A stretch of 11,364 nucleotides of DNA. It comes from Candidatus Zixiibacteriota bacterium (GTDB lineage: Bacteria; Zixibacteria; MSB-5A5; GN15; FEB-12). How positions within the stretch are numbered: position 1 is the stretch's first letter; every line of letters begins with the position of its first letter. The notes under the pieces are model-generated. The model saw nothing but the letters and a program-made list of their open reading frames with translations, had not been told where the DNA came from and did not search any database. Of the stretch, positions 1-6,766 are shown piece after piece. Location: contig JACZYS010000062.1 in assembly GCA_022570975.1 (NCBI GenBank), positions 1 through 11,364 of the forward strand, read 5' to 3'. A program made the position numbers and the translations under genes.

Positions 1-463
1 CGGCTTCCTGGTCTTCGGAAATCTCTTTGTTCTTCTGAGCTTTCTTAATAATTTCATTATAATCTCTGCGGATATTTCTGATCGCCACCTTGCCATCTTC
101 GGCAACATGTTTGCATTGCTTGGCCAGTTCTTTTCTACGCTCTTCGTTAAGGGCCGGCACCGGTATCCTGATAACGGCGCCATCAACAATTGGATTCAGT
201 CCCAAATCTGCAGCCTGTACTGCTTTGACTATATCCGGTATTGTGGTTTTATCAAAAGCCTGAATAACCAGAAGCCTTGGCTCCGGGGCATTGACAGTTG
301 CTAACTGATTAAGCAGCATTGAGCTTCCGTATGCTTCCACCTTTACGGTATCAAGCAGGTGGGGAGTTGCCTTACCTGCTCTGATCACGCCAAATTCTCT
401 CAAGACCGCCTCCAGCGACTTGCTCATTTTTTCTCTGGCTTCTTTATATGCCTGCTCTAACAT
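1..463 (-). CDS. frr: Ribosome recycling factor, 3' end cut by window
   Basis: Ribosome recycling factor splits post-termination 70S ribosomes together with EF-G, in the cytoplasm. The reading frame runs from ATG at 463-461 to the window edge, giving 154 residues of a family usually about 185 long, so roughly 30 C-terminal residues lie outside. Family signatures are visible: GVIRAGKATPHLL near residues 25-37, IRIPVPALNEERRKEL in the middle, and VAIRNIRRDYNE followed by KNKEISEDQEA at the visible end. The start is fixed by a strong Shine-Dalgarno (GGGAGG) seven bases upstream of the ATG. It follows pyrH by 29 bases on the same strand, the usual tsf-pyrH-frr order, so cotranscription is likely. 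The identification is secure; only the C-terminus is unseen. Confidence 0.95.
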   Translation of the reverse strand, partial: MLEQAYKEAREKMSKSLEAVLREFGVIRAGKATPHLLDTVKVEAYGSSMLLNQLATVNAPEPRLLVIQAFDKTTIPDIVKAVQAADLGLNPIVDGAVIRIPVPALNEERRKELAKQCKHVAEDGKVAIRNIRRDYNEIIKKAQKNKEISEDQEA

Positions 464-492
464 GATTAACCTCCCTAAAAATCAATAAAGTC

Positions 493-1218
493 TTAACTAA
501 TCAACGTCCCAATCTCTTCACCCATGACAACTCTTTTCAAGTTTCCACTCTCATTTAAGTTTATGACACGGAGGGGAATGTTGTTGTCCTTGAGAAGTGA
601 AACGGCGGTTGAGTCTAACACTTTTAATTCTTTAGTTAATACATCCATATATGTTAACCTTGGAATAAACTCTGCTTTCTCTACTTTTTTGGGGTCGGCA
701 GAATAAACTCCGTCTACATTTGTAGCTTTGATTAGCAAGTCCGCACCGATTTCCATGGCTCTTAAAGCGGCCGCGGTGTCGGTGGTAAAATAAGGATTTC
801 CGGTTCCGGCGGCAAGGATAACTATCCTGCCTTTTTCCATATGCCTGACGGCTCTTCTGAGGATATATTGTTCGGCAAAATCTTCAATTGAAACGGCCGA
901 CATAACTCTGGTATAAATCCCCATCTGCTCCAGTCTGTCCATCATGGCCAGAGAATTGATGACCGTTGCCAGCATTCCCATATTGTCAGAAGTAACCCGG
1001 TCTGCCCCACGTTCTACCAGATTAATGCCGCGGAATATATTACCGCCGCCAACTACGATAGCAATTTCAACTTTGAGTTTTTTTATCTCTTTGATTTCGG
1101 TGCAGATTCTCTCCAGAGCTTTTGACTCAATTCCAAACTGACTTTCGCCCATCAGAGCTTCGCCGGAGATTTTTAGAAGAATCCTTTTAAAAGGGGAACT
1201 GCCTGATTCGTTTTCCAT
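493..1218 (-). CDS. pyrH: UMP kinase (uridylate kinase)
   Basis: PyrH phosphorylates UMP to UDP with ATP in pyrimidine nucleotide synthesis; bacterial enzymes are hexamers of the amino-acid-kinase fold, unrelated to eukaryotic UMP/CMP kinase. Visible motifs: KISGEALMG near the N-terminus, the phosphate-binding VGGGNIFRG, ADRVTSDNMGMLATVINSLAM, and the nucleotide-binding TGNPYFTTDTAAALRA followed by ATNVDGVYSADP. The length from the chosen ATG is 241 residues, normal for the family. A GTG at 1227-1225 would add three residues and overlap tsf. I prefer ATG 1218 because GGTGA lies five bases before it, no Shine-Dalgarno precedes the GTG, and the ATG then sits one base after the tsf stop, suggesting translational coupling. 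It lies between tsf and frr in the standard translation cluster. Confidence 0.96.
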   Translation of the reverse strand: MENESGSSPFKRILLKISGEALMGESQFGIESKALERICTEIKEIKKLKVEIAIVVGGGNIFRGINLVERGADRVTSDNMGMLATVINSLAMMDRLEQMGIYTRVMSAVSIEDFAEQYILRRAVRHMEKGRIVILAAGTGNPYFTTDTAAALRAMEIGADLLIKATNVDGVYSADPKKVEKAEFIPRLTYMDVLTKELKVLDSTAVSLLKDNNIPLRVINLNESGNLKRVVMGEEIGTLIS

Positions 1219-1219
1219 A

Positions 1220-1813
1220 TTATTCACCCAGACGGAAACGGGAGAATCTTTTTACGACAATATTTTCTCCGATAGCCCCTACCATCAACTTCACAAACTC
1301 GTCAATATTTTTATCATTATCTTTTACAAAAGGCTGTTCCATGAGAACTATTTCTGAGAAGTGTTTGTCAATTCTACCGTCAACAATCTTATCAACAATA
1401 TTTTCGGGTTTACCATCGTTGAGAGCCTGCTGTTTGAAAATTTCACGTTCTTTAGTTATATATTCCTGGTCAACTTCTTCTCTTCTTACATACAACGGTG
1501 CCACAGCAGCGATATGCATGGCGATATCTTTTCCAAATTCTTTAAATTTATCGGTGCGGGCTACAAAATCAGTTTCGCAGTTGATTTCAACCATCGCTCC
1601 CAATTTGTCACCATAGTGAATATAAGTAGCAATTATTCCTTCGGCGGTAGTGCGCCCTTGTTTTGATGCGGCTTTGGCGATACCTTTTTCTCTCAAATAA
1701 ATAACGGCCTTTTCAAAATCACCGTCTCCTTCTACCAGTGCCTTTTTGCAGTCCATCATTCCGGCTCCGGTTTTGTCTCGGAGCTCTTTTACCATTTTTG
1801 CAGTTATTTCCAT
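1220..1813 (-). CDS. tsf: Elongation factor Ts, short single-core form
   Basis: EF-Ts is the guanine nucleotide exchange factor that regenerates EF-Tu-GTP. The 197-residue product has the N-terminal UBA-like domain with VKELRDKTGAGMMDCKKAL (about residues 8-26). The core signature EINCETDFVAR is at about 76-86, and GKPENIVDKIVDGRIDKHF then MEQPFVKD at about 134-165. It is much shorter than the roughly 280-residue E. coli form, which duplicates the core; the single-core form is also known from Thermus, so this is a normal variant rather than a truncation. The start ATG has AAGG nine bases upstream. The stop is one base before the preferred pyrH ATG, and rpsB ends 20 bases upstream, giving the classic rpsB-tsf-pyrH arrangement. 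Confidence 0.96.
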   Translation of the reverse strand: MEITAKMVKELRDKTGAGMMDCKKALVEGDGDFEKAVIYLREKGIAKAASKQGRTTAEGIIATYIHYGDKLGAMVEINCETDFVARTDKFKEFGKDIAMHIAAVAPLYVRREEVDQEYITKEREIFKQQALNDGKPENIVDKIVDGRIDKHFSEIVLMEQPFVKDNDKNIDEFVKLMVGAIGENIVVKRFSRFRLGE

Positions 1814-1833
1814 CTTATAAAACCTTACTAAAT

Positions 1834-2625
1834 TTATTTTCTGTCTTTTTTTGCACTGGCATCCCGGGCATCATCTGAGACATAAGAAGTCAGTTTCACT
1901 TCGCGGTCACTTTCCACCTTATTTTCAATCATTTCCTGTGTCAAGTCGCTTCCGGCATTTACTCCGGCATCAACCAGTTCCTTGAGTAGAACTCTGATAG
2001 ACTTAATGGCATCATCGTTGCCGGCAATTGGAAAATCTATCGGATCCGGGTCGGCATTTGTATCAATAATAGCAATAACCGGAATGCCCAGCGTTTTTGC
2101 TTCGGCTACGGCGATTTTTTCTTTTTTAGCATCAACAATAACAAGAAGTCCGGGGAGATAATTCATATCCTTAATTCCGCCAAGAACTTTTTGAAGTTTT
2201 TCTGCGGAGTTATTAATCTTTAGAGCTTCTTTCTTGGTGAATTTATCAATCGTTCCGTCTTCTCTCATTTTTTCAATATCTTTTAATTTCTTAATAGAAT
2301 TTTTGATAGTGTTGAAATTGGTTAGCATTCCACCCAGCCAGCGCTCGGTAACATAAAAGCCGTTCATTCTTGCAGCCTGTTCAACAACTACATCTTTGGC
2401 CTGCTTTTTAGTACCGACAAACAAGACCGAACGTCCTCTTTGGACAACTTCTCTTATTTTTTCTTTTGCTTTAGAAAGAGCGTTGAGTGTTTTTTTCAGA
2501 TCGATTATATATATACCGTTTCTGGCCGTAAAAATAAACGGTTTCATTTTTGGATTCCAACGTCTTGTCTGATGTCCAAAATGGACTCCTGCTTCAAGCA
2601 GTTCCTTAATCTTGGGTTCAATCAT
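1834..2625 (-). CDS. rpsB: 30S ribosomal protein S2
   Basis: S2 is a late-assembling small-subunit protein bound on the solvent side near S1. The 263-residue product carries the family signatures GVHFGHQTRRWNPKMKPFIF (about 13-32), RNGIYIIDL, VLFVGTKKQAKDVV, TERWLGGMLTNFNTIKNSI and, late in the protein, AEAKTLGIPVIAIIDTNADP followed by IDFPIAGNDDAIKSI. The tail is charged and ends DASAKKDRK; a variable C-terminus is usual. ATG 2625 has AAGGA eight bases upstream and the family's normal N-terminus follows at once. It heads the rpsB-tsf-pyrH-frr block, separated from rpsI by 122 bases, a gap that could carry its own promoter or leader. Confidence 0.97.
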   Translation of the reverse strand: MIEPKIKELLEAGVHFGHQTRRWNPKMKPFIFTARNGIYIIDLKKTLNALSKAKEKIREVVQRGRSVLFVGTKKQAKDVVVEQAARMNGFYVTERWLGGMLTNFNTIKNSIKKLKDIEKMREDGTIDKFTKKEALKINNSAEKLQKVLGGIKDMNYLPGLLVIVDAKKEKIAVAEAKTLGIPVIAIIDTNADPDPIDFPIAGNDDAIKSIRVLLKELVDAGVNAGSDLTQEMIENKVESDREVKLTSYVSDDARDASAKKDRK

Positions 2626-2747
2626 GTAAATTTTCCTTAATTAAACGGTTTTACTTCATCCAAACTTCATCCCCAAAAACACCCTTGATTCGGGACCGTA
2701 TTTGAGTCGGTAAGGATTGTTTATTATAATTAAAAAAATCCGGACTA
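2626..2747 (-). promoter_or_regulatory. rpsI-rpsB intergenic leader, possible internal promoter
   Basis: This 122-base gap is the longest in the translation cluster. On the minus strand it contains a perfect -10-like TATAAT (2723-2728) after a run of seven T, but no convincing -35 hexamer 16-18 bases upstream. Further down, GGATGAAGT occurs twice with an 11-base period (2653-2661 and 2664-2672 on the plus strand), about one helical turn apart and 30-50 bases before the rpsB start. Ribosomal-protein leaders are often autoregulated, and S2 leaders are known in other bacteria, but I see no structure matching a named motif. Calling it an internal promoter or leader is inference. Confidence 0.3.
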
Positions 2748-3140
2748 CTATCGTTTTGAATATTGGAAACGTTTTCTTGCTTTTGGCTGTCCGTATTTTT
2801 TTCTTTCAACTTCTCTGGCATCACGAGTCAGAAAACCGGCGGCTTTCAATTTTCCGCGAATTGCCGGGTCTCTCAAAAGCAATGCTCTGGCAATAGCCAA
2901 TCTCACCGCACCTGCCTGACCTGACAGCCCGCCACCTTTTGCGTTACAACTGATATCAAATATTCCCAAGAGATCATTTTCTACCAATGGCTGCTGAGCG
3001 TGGTCAACAAGAGTCTGTCTCTTGAGATAACTTGAGATATCGGTGCCGTTAATTCTGAAACTTCCTTTGCCGGGAGTTAAGATGGCTCTCACCGTAGATT
3101 CTTTACGACGACCTGTGGCTGAAAATTTTTGTTCTTGCAT
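2748..3140 (-). CDS. rpsI: 30S ribosomal protein S9
   Basis: S9 is a small-subunit head protein whose C-terminal tail reaches the P-site tRNA. The 130-residue product shows the N-terminal SATGRRKESTVRAIL and PGKGSFRINGTDISSYL. The central block has GGGLSGQAGAVRLAIARALL, and the diagnostic C-terminus runs GFLTRDAREVERKKYGQPKARK and ends FQYSKR, including the terminal Ser-Lys-Arg. The length is normal. The gene begins three bases after the rplM stop codon; only a weak AAG precedes the ATG, consistent with translation coupled to rplM. rplM-rpsI is one of the most conserved bacterial gene pairs. Confidence 0.97.
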   Translation of the reverse strand: MQEQKFSATGRRKESTVRAILTPGKGSFRINGTDISSYLKRQTLVDHAQQPLVENDLLGIFDISCNAKGGGLSGQAGAVRLAIARALLLRDPAIRGKLKAAGFLTRDAREVERKKYGQPKARKRFQYSKR

Positions 3141-3143
3141 ACT

Positions 3144-3578
3144 TTACTTAATTTCCAACTGTTCCGGTTGCTGGGCAATATGCGGATGTTCCGAACCGGC
3201 ATATATGTGCAGTTTTTTTAACATCTTACGACCTAATCTGTTTTTGGGAAGCATTCTTCTGACTGCCATGCGAAAAACTTCTTCAGGTTTCTTACTAATC
3301 ATTTCGGCAAAACTTCTAATTCTTAAACCTCCGGGATATCCGGAATAACTATAATATTTTAATTGGTCAGGTTTATTCTTTCCCTTAACTTTAACGCCCG
3401 AAGCGTTAACCACAACAACGTGATCACCGGTGTCCATGTGGGGCGTAAAAATAGGCTTATTTTTGCCTCTTAGAATGTTGGAAACTTTGACCGCCGAGCG
3501 GCCTAAGATTGCATCATCTAAATCAATAACCCACCACTTCTTTGTGGCCGGATCAACTTTTGGAATATAAGTTTTCAT
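3144..3578 (-). CDS. rplM: 50S ribosomal protein L13
   Basis: L13 is an early-assembling large-subunit protein that binds 23S rRNA. The 144-residue product has KKWWVIDLDDAILGRSAVKVS near the start, PHMDTGDHVVVVNASGVKVKG in the middle and YYSYSGYPGGLRIRSF. MAVRRMLPKNRLGRKMLKKL and YAGSEHPHIAQQPEQLEI follow at the C-terminus, all typical of the family. The length is normal. A strong Shine-Dalgarno (AAGGA) lies just before ATG 3578. The gene is the first of the translation operon and follows the near-consensus promoter at 3623-3650, leaving a leader of about 40 bases. Confidence 0.97.
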   Translation of the reverse strand: MKTYIPKVDPATKKWWVIDLDDAILGRSAVKVSNILRGKNKPIFTPHMDTGDHVVVVNASGVKVKGKNKPDQLKYYSYSGYPGGLRIRSFAEMISKKPEEVFRMAVRRMLPKNRLGRKMLKKLHIYAGSEHPHIAQQPEQLEIK

Positions 3579-3622
3579 CTCTTTCCTTCAAAATCTATCT
3601 CTTTCAAAAACCAAAGCTAAAC

Positions 3623-3650
3623 AATATAGTTTTTTAGACTATCATGTCAA
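3623..3650 (-). promoter_or_regulatory. rplM: Sigma70-type promoter of the rplM operon
   Basis: On the minus strand there is a perfect -35 TTGACA (3645-3650), a 16-base spacer and a -10 TATATT (3623-3628, five of six consensus bases). Transcription would start near 3616, about 40 bases before the rplM start codon. Immediately upstream lies a 6-bp inverted repeat, AGCAAG/CTTGCT (3652-3657 and 3668-3673), separated by an A/T-only-rich 10-base loop. It might insulate the promoter from the upstream aquaporin gene but lacks a U-tract on this strand. The match to consensus and the position in front of a strongly expressed operon make this the best-supported promoter in the window. Confidence 0.75.
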
Positions 3651-3728
3651 TAGCAAGTTTCTTTTTTCTTGCTGTTTTGAACTTCCAAATGGTTATATTT
3701 CAAGTTTTTACAGATAAACTGAGAGATT

Positions 3729-4406
3729 TCAGTTCTCTTTTTGCTCAAATATAAATTTATACGATACCAAAGCCAGCAATCCTCCGGTTATTGGACCAAC
3801 CCAGAAAATCCAGAATTGCTCCAATCCGCCGCCCAAAAGAGCCGGGCCAAGGTATCTTGCCGGGTTCATGGCCGCACTGGAAACCGGACCTCCGGCCATA
3901 ATATCAAGAGCAACTACTCCACCAATATACAGCGGTGCCATCTTTGTCCCACCTTTATCCACCGCCGTAAGAAAGACCACAATAACGAGGAAAAATGTGA
4001 GAATAATCTCGGCAACAAGTCCCATGCTTACTGTCACGCCGGCAGCAGAATTTATGCTGTTTACGCCCATTTGAATACTTGTCAGGATATCGGCCGGAAA
4101 CACGAACTTGACCAAAAACGCAGCCAATATGGCTCCCAGACATTGGCTTACAATATATGTGACAGCTCCGGGAAAATTAATTTTTCCGCAAGCTAATAAC
4201 GATATGGTAACAGCCGGATTGATGTGTCCGCCACTTATATTTATTGTCGAAGCAACCATAACCGTTATGGTCAGACCGATAGCCAGAGCTATTCCGGTCA
4301 ATCCCAGGGCACCGTCTGACATTTCGTTGGCCGCCGTAGCTCCGATAGCTACAAAAGTGAGAGCAAATGTTCCCAGGAACTCTGCAAATAATTTTCTGTA
4401 ATTCAA
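3729..4406 (-). CDS. MIP-family channel (aquaporin/aquaglyceroporin)
   Basis: This is an inner-membrane channel of the major intrinsic protein family, passing water and possibly glycerol or other small neutral solutes. The 225-residue product has the expected hydrophobic six-helix profile with two half-helix loops: SGGHINPAVTI (NPA at 63-65) and SSAAMNPARYLGPALL (NPA-R at 181-184). By alignment from memory with E. coli AqpZ, the selectivity-filter positions are I43, I169, A178 and R184, where AqpZ has F, H, T and R. This is a more hydrophobic pore that need not be strictly water-selective. The start is TTG at 4406-4404; AAGGAG eight bases upstream supports it, and the family N-terminus (KLFAEFLGTF) follows. 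A 6-bp inverted repeat AACTGA/TCAGTT overlaps the stop but has no U-tract. It appears to be a single-gene unit. The substrate is undetermined. Confidence 0.93.
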   Translation of the reverse strand: MNYRKLFAEFLGTFALTFVAIGATAANEMSDGALGLTGIALAIGLTITVMVASTINISGGHINPAVTISLLACGKINFPGAVTYIVSQCLGAILAAFLVKFVFPADILTSIQMGVNSINSAAGVTVSMGLVAEIILTFFLVIVVFLTAVDKGGTKMAPLYIGGVVALDIMAGGPVSSAAMNPARYLGPALLGGGLEQFWIFWVGPITGGLLALVSYKFIFEQKEN

Positions 4407-4635
4407 GAAATCTTCTCCTTACCTTTAATCTTTGAGTCAATTACCTGGCTGAGAATCTATATCAAATAATGATACACATCAATAAAAAAGGTGAAACAAA
4501 AGCTGATCCCATAAGGCTATTACTATCAACAGGTTAAACATTGTTACAGAATTTCGTCATCTGCATATCAAGCAATTCAGGCTATTTACCGATTATTATC
4601 TATATAAGCAACAAAATGAGGGACTAGAGAAGGCA
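4407..4635. promoter_or_regulatory. Divergent control region with FNR/CRP-like dyad
   Basis: This 229-base A/T-rich gap separates the divergently transcribed aquaporin gene and the 99-residue gene, so it must hold both promoters. At 4469-4482 the plus strand reads ATGAT-ACAC-ATCAA, one mismatch from the FNR-type consensus TTGAT-N4-ATCAA. The adjoining bases make a second, overlapping ATCA...TGAT dyad (from about 4462). A candidate aquaporin -10 (TATAGA on the minus strand, 4456-4461) would place the dyad across its -35 region, the geometry of a repressor site. On the plus side TATCTATATAAG near 4600-4611 could be a -10 region, without a clear -35. No coding sequence is evident. Promoter and operator assignments are inference. 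Confidence 0.35.
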
Positions 4636-4935
4636 ATGGAACATTACCTGAAATTATTTGAAAAATCGATAATAAAACAAGTTGAACTGGTCGGAAAAGA
4701 AATTGCCTACGACCAGGCAAAAAAAGCAGGACTGGGTGTTTCTCCTGAGGGAAGAATTGTAAGTTGCACCGGTCATCCCCAACTTGTTTTGATGCGCCTT
4801 ATCAAATTTTTCACGGCCGGAGGAAATCTCCTTGCCTTAGTTGAATGTACCCCACTGATAAATGAATTAATAAAAAACTTTCCAGTTGAAGAAGAAAACT
4901 CTATTGAAAATCAAGTTGTAGAAGAAACTCCCTGA
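4636..4935 (+). CDS. Uncharacterised 99-residue protein
   Basis: I do not recognise this family. It is the only convincing plus-strand gene in the window. The product is cytoplasmic-looking with no signal peptide. An amphipathic, charged N-terminal helix (residues 1-30, rich in Lys/Glu) leads to a short conserved-looking segment GVSPEGRIVSCTGHP (about 34-48). A hydrophobic helix-like stretch LVLMRLIKFFTAGGNLLALVE (50-70) follows, and then an acidic tail (84-99) with many Glu. Two cysteines (44 and 71) flank the hydrophobic part. AGAAGG sits just before the ATG, rather close for an ideal Shine-Dalgarno. Its TGA is followed with no spacing by the convergent SprT-like gene's stop. The compact, well-patterned sequence suggests a real protein, but no function can be assigned. 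Confidence 0.7.
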   Translation: MEHYLKLFEKSIIKQVELVGKEIAYDQAKKAGLGVSPEGRIVSCTGHPQLVLMRLIKFFTAGGNLLALVECTPLINELIKNFPVEEENSIENQVVEETP

Positions 4936-5556
4936 TTATTTCTGTTTTTTCAAGACCAGTTTAAATTTTGAATCAAACTTCCCGCCCGAAGAGCATTTTC
5001 CACAGGAAGACATACGCAATATTTTCTGACGGGGGTATTCCATGTTGCAGCTTTTGCAATGATAAAGATATTTTGCCGGTTTCTTAAGTGATGGATGAAA
5101 TTTGGCTTTAAGCGATGCCCCAATTCTTCTGGCCTCGGCTTTGAACTTTCGGTCGTGATGAAAATGAATGATGTGGATCATTTCATGTTTGAGGGTGTCG
5201 GCTATTTCATCCAAAAAATGCTCATGGTATTTCACGCCAAGTTTAATTGTCCTGGTTACCGGAGTGTATGACCCGGCAGAAAGCATCCGCTTTGAATATT
5301 TAATATTCACCTTATGGAGTTTTCCTGAAAAAAATCTCCAGTTAAAGCGGTCAAACATTATATGCAGCTCCTCTACCGTTGGAAGCGAGTCAAAAGTATC
5401 CTGATATATGGATAGGGACGTGAAAGATGTTTTTTCTGATTCCTGTTTGATTTTGTCGTACAAAGTTGCCGGAGCAGGTATACTCAAGAGTTCCGGTGTA
5501 AACAAATCCAGATTCAGGACTTTCAGGGCATTTTTATTTTTCTTAGTCAACAACAT
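4936..5556 (-). CDS. SprT-like zinc metalloprotease-family protein
   Basis: This is a SprT-like domain protein, the family that includes the Spartan DNA-protein-crosslink protease in eukaryotes; bacterial roles are mostly undefined. From the preferred start the product has 206 residues. An N-terminal region of about 60 residues of unclear role comes first, followed by the SprT-like segment with MFDRFNWRFFSGKL (67-80) and the zinc/catalytic HEMIH motif (124-128) with His133-His134-Asp downstream. The C-terminal zinc ribbon is Cys167-x2-Cys170 and Cys185-x2-Cys188. All expected active-site residues are present, so it should be an active metallopeptidase. An upstream ATG at 5577 would add seven residues, but only ATG 5556 has a Shine-Dalgarno (GGAG, nine bases upstream). 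It ends directly against the stop codon of the convergent gene. Confidence 0.85.
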   Translation of the reverse strand: MLLTKKNKNALKVLNLDLFTPELLSIPAPATLYDKIKQESEKTSFTSLSIYQDTFDSLPTVEELHIMFDRFNWRFFSGKLHKVNIKYSKRMLSAGSYTPVTRTIKLGVKYHEHFLDEIADTLKHEMIHIIHFHHDRKFKAEARRIGASLKAKFHPSLKKPAKYLYHCKSCNMEYPRQKILRMSSCGKCSSGGKFDSKFKLVLKKQK

Positions 5557-5580
5557 CACTTGATTCTCCAATACCATATA

Positions 5581-5609
5581 TAAGTAAATATCGGCATCAT
5601 AAATTTCAA
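5581..5609 (-). promoter_or_regulatory. Possible promoter of the SprT-like gene
   Basis: On the minus strand TTGAAA (5604-5609) and TACTTA (5581-5586) are separated by 17 bases. This puts a transcription start near 5575, about 20 bases before the Shine-Dalgarno-supported ATG at 5556. The -10 match is weak. The rest of the gap to mtnA (5610-5730) is A/T-rich and shows nothing else I can support. Confidence 0.3.
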
Positions 5610-5730
5610 CTTTATTTTATGATTTTTTGATATTTGCACGAGACTCAAGAACAAATGCCCTTCAGTTTATAAGATTACACTTTTCACCTGTACGATTAAG
5701 AATGAAAATGTAACTTTGCAGTAAATCTAC

Positions 5731-5758
5731 AAAAATAAAAAAAAGAGATTTATCTCTT
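5731..5758 (-). terminator. mtnA: Terminator overlapping the mtnA stop codon
   Basis: Reading the minus strand, AAGAGAT and ATCTCTT form a perfect inverted repeat (5752-5758 and 5743-5749). It pairs as a 6-bp stem with a 4-base loop, followed by a long T-rich tract to 5731. The mtnA TAA stop (5750-5752) lies in the loop. The stem is A/T-rich and weak, but the long U-tract makes rho-independent termination plausible, ending the three-gene operon. Confidence 0.6.
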
Positions 5759-6757
5759 GCCGGGCAAAATTGACCGGTCGGTGATATATTTTGAGATTAG
5801 CTCTTTAGGAGTAATGTCGAAGGCGGGGGAAAATACTCTTATATCTGAGGGGGTTGTCTGCTCACCAAAGCCGTTGGTTATTTCTTCCGGTTGGCGCTCT
5901 TCTATTTCAATTTCTGAGCCTGTTTCTGATTGGTTGTCAAAAGTAGATGAGGGTGCGGCTACATAAAACGGAATATTATGTTTTTCAGCCAGCACGGCCA
6001 GAGAATAGGTTCCTATCTTATTGACCACATCTCCGTTTTTTGTGATTCTGTCGGCACCAACGATGACCGATGAAATCTCATTCTTCAGCATTAAGGCACC
6101 GGCTGTATTGTCGGCTATTAGAGTGACATCGATTCCGACCTGCGACAGCTCCCATGCGGTCAACCGGGCGCCCTGAAGGAGCGGTCTTGTTTCACAGACA
6201 AATATTTTGTTATTTTTGTTTTGTTTGTGGCAGGTGTATATGATACCCAGAGCCGTACCGATTCCACCTGTGGCAAGTATTCCCGTATTGCAATAAGTGA
6301 TAATATGGTCCCCCTGATTAATTAATGAAGCCCCGTTTGTACCAATATGCTCACACATTTTTTTGTCTTCTTCATGGATAGCCTCAGCCTCAGCCCAGAG
6401 AACCTCAAGTGCAGAATCCAAGCCGCCCGGATTTTCTGATTTAAATTTATTCATCATCCGATCAATGGCCCAGGAGAGATTTACTGCTGTCGGTCGGGAT
6501 GCTTTGAGTTCAACTGCTGCCCGATTAAGATATTCTAAATCACACTGTTGTTTCTGTTGGACGGCTATCGCCAAACCATATGCGGCGGCTATCCCTATTG
6601 CCGGGGCACCGCGAACTTCCAGTCTTTTTATAGAATTTATGATTTCTTTATAATCAGACAGTTGTTTATGTTCAAAATTCAGAGGGAGTCTGGTCTGATT
6701 GATTATAGTTATTGAGTTTTCTGTTCTTTTGACCGACTCAAAATTTGCCTGCTTCAT
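5750..6757 (-). CDS. mtnA: S-methyl-5-thioribose-1-phosphate isomerase
   Basis: MtnA isomerises methylthioribose 1-phosphate to methylthioribulose 1-phosphate in methionine salvage, and belongs to the eIF2B alpha/beta/delta-like fold. The 335-residue product shows the family blocks RLEVRGAPAIGIAAAYG (45-61), ITYCNTGILATGGIGTALG (153-171) with the catalytic Cys156, RPLLQGARLTAWEL (191-204), VGADRI with the catalytic Asp236, and NKIGTYSLAVLAEKHNIPFY. The C-terminal IEERQPEEIT and PAFDITPKELI are also present. The catalytic pair matches the Cys/Asp pair known in Bacillus MtnA. The length is normal. The gene starts nine bases after yjbQ with only a weak Shine-Dalgarno, suggesting coupling. No other salvage enzyme is in the window, so the onward route is unknown. 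A terminator follows. Confidence 0.95.
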   Translation of the reverse strand: MKQANFESVKRTENSITIINQTRLPLNFEHKQLSDYKEIINSIKRLEVRGAPAIGIAAAYGLAIAVQQKQQCDLEYLNRAAVELKASRPTAVNLSWAIDRMMNKFKSENPGGLDSALEVLWAEAEAIHEEDKKMCEHIGTNGASLINQGDHIITYCNTGILATGGIGTALGIIYTCHKQNKNNKIFVCETRPLLQGARLTAWELSQVGIDVTLIADNTAGALMLKNEISSVIVGADRITKNGDVVNKIGTYSLAVLAEKHNIPFYVAAPSSTFDNQSETGSEIEIEERQPEEITNGFGEQTTPSDIRVFSPAFDITPKELISKYITDRSILPGKR

Positions 6758-6766
6758 TTACTTAAT

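Noticed and set aside
1225..1227. GTG as the pyrH start
   Set aside because: It has no Shine-Dalgarno and overlaps tsf; the ATG nine bases later has GGTGA at good spacing.
3652..3673. AGCAAG/CTTGCT inverted repeat between the aquaporin gene and the rplM promoter as a terminator
   Set aside because: The stem is only 6 bp with a 10-base loop, and on the aquaporin strand it is followed by the -35 TTGACA, not a T-tract.
3741..4440. Several long frames on both strands over the aquaporin gene
   Set aside because: They overlap a complete MIP-family gene with both NPA motifs and have no recognisable motifs or Shine-Dalgarno of their own.
5575..5577. Upstream ATG as the SprT-like gene start
   Set aside because: No Shine-Dalgarno precedes it, while ATG 5556 has GGAG nine bases upstream.
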